The translations under genes were made by a program, and so were the position numbers. A DNA stretch of 64,000 nt from Chromatiaceae bacterium (GTDB taxonomy: Bacteria; Pseudomonadota; Gammaproteobacteria; Chromatiales; Chromatiaceae). This document shows positions 63,240 to 64,000 of the stretch, one piece after another; the first letter of the stretch is position 1, and every line of letters begins with the position of its first letter. The stretch spans positions 139,721 through 203,720 of the forward strand of contig JADKCI010000006.1 in assembly GCA_016714645.1 (NCBI GenBank), in the 5' to 3' direction. Under the pieces are notes generated by a model. It ran no database searches, had not been told where the DNA came from, and saw only the letters and a list, made by a program, of their open reading frames with translations.

Positions 63240-64000
63240 TATTGAATATGCCAGAATCATCAACCCAGTACTAGGGTCAATTCGTGATATGTACGCGACT
63301 AGAGATGATCCCTCTACTCCCTTGAATCTATTAGACCACGTACGATTCGATCAAAGTTCTGATTGTATTTCTCAATATGTACCTGAACAAACGCGGTGGA
63401 TTCCATGCGGTCAGGCACCAGTTACATTGGCAGGTGATATAAAATATAGTATTTATAATAATGTAGGCTCACCGTGGGTCTCGCCGTGGGTCGCTCATGT
63501 TGACTTGCGTGCTCATGTGCAAAATATTTTGGTTGATGCCTCATTAGTATCTACATCAATAGGAAGATCGCCGAGCGGTAGCGTTTTTTTGAAAAGCGTT
63601 ATCAAACAAGATGGAATTTATCAAACATCAAAATGGCTTTCATCTGATAATCCAGGGAGTAACAACGCCTTTCTTAATGATTGGCTGGATCTTGACATCA
63701 ATCATTGGATGCGTTTTTTTATGCGCGGCAGTAGAGGGAGCATCTATTCTCTAGCTAATAATTACTGGGGTACTACATCTACAGCGCTGATCGACGCAGC
63801 AATCTATGACTTTTATGATGACTTCAATTATGGAGTCATAGAATATCAGCCTATCCTTCTCACCCCGCCGGAGACCGCCTATCCCTTCGTCGCGAGTGTC
63901 ACCGTCGCCACCAGCGAGGGCGCGGCCACCCAGGTCGGCGCCGAGCCGATCAGTGTTACCGTCACCTTCAACCGTGACATGGACCCGGACGTCCAGCCCC
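63190..64000 (+). CDS. continuation of the subtilase, beta-helix and Ig-like parts, runs off window
   Basis: Open in one frame from 63190 to the window end with no start codon of its own. It reads HQGSGPIDNQPRGTISIEYARIINPVLGS, continuing the beta-helix pattern of the preceding frame (NLLVQGTATQPVEIFTG). It ends a helix-type repeat at ANNYWGTTSTALIDAAIYDFYDDFNYGVIEYQPIL, then an Ig-like domain starts (YPFVASVTVATSEGAATQVGAEPISVTVTFNRDMDPD). Removing one A from GGGAAGC (63198-63204) joins the two frames (SSGSGPIDNQ). The DNA from about 63200 to 63860 is AT-rich with AGA, ATA and TTA codons; 63601-63660 has 20 G+C of 60. Confidence 0.75.

Overview
This is a GC-rich, densely coded chromosomal segment of a gammaproteobacterium. 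It is most likely a purple sulfur bacterium of the Chromatiaceae type or a close sulfur oxidiser. The evidence is a flavocytochrome c sulfide dehydrogenase pair (fccA-fccB, 27.1-29.1 kb) next to a NapC-type tetraheme cytochrome, a sulfur-flavoured transporter set (DASS, SulP, TauE/SafE) with a methionine gamma-lyase, the gammaproteobacterial recA-recX-alaS-lysC-csrA-tRNA-Ser order, and an efp-epmA/epmB cluster. No genus can be fixed from the sequence alone.

Layout. 0-0.9 kb: 3' part of a PP2C-type phosphatase. 1.0-8.5 kb: an accessory island with a Fic AMP-transferase, a 5'-truncated DUF4143 ATPase, two different PcfJ-domain proteins flanking a small acidic protein, a small conserved hypothetical, a FitA antitoxin whose FitB toxin is cut off, and a decayed IS4-type transposase. 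8.6-15.3 kb: an ABM monooxygenase and iron alcohol dehydrogenase, then an RND multidrug pump operon with its own TetR regulator and a palindromic operator lying on the -10 box. 15.3-17.4 kb: DUF302, cupin, pncC and thpR. 17.5-23.7 kb: recA, recX, alaS, lysC, csrA and tRNA-Ser(GCT). 23.8-27.0 kb: an RlpA-like lipoprotein and clpB. 27.1-30.9 kb, minus strand: NapC-like cytochrome, periplasmic ankyrin protein, fccA, fccB. 31.0-33.6 kb: nadA and a dynamin-like GTPase.

33.9-40.9 kb: a second RND system whose permease has a long Pro/Ala tail, plus two exported proteins. 40.9-44.4 kb: an orphan ParA, a membrane coiled-coil protein, a 5'-nucleotidase and a degenerate EAL protein. 44.6-47.2 kb: EF-P and both of its lysylation enzymes. 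47.4-52.9 kb: DASS transporter, methionine gamma-lyase and a SulP transporter with an inserted domain. 53.2-59.1 kb: a TauE/Usp operon on the minus strand, divergent from a histidine kinase and an NtrC-type regulator. A near-consensus sigma-54 promoter in the gap faces the TauE operon, so this looks like a self-contained regulatory circuit. 59.4-64.0 kb: exosortase H, its partner membrane protein, and a very large exported subtilase that runs off the window.

The last 10 kb carry three apparent reading-frame lesions (Usp gene, start of exosortase H, subtilase). These are either assembly errors or genuine decay. Inside the subtilase a low-GC stretch that looks like beta-helix sequence contrasts sharply with the surrounding GC-rich DNA. 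The best candidates for something undescribed are the PcfJ pair with its leader peptide (3.1-6.8 kb), the sigma-54/TauE circuit (53.2-59.1 kb) and the exosortase H locus.
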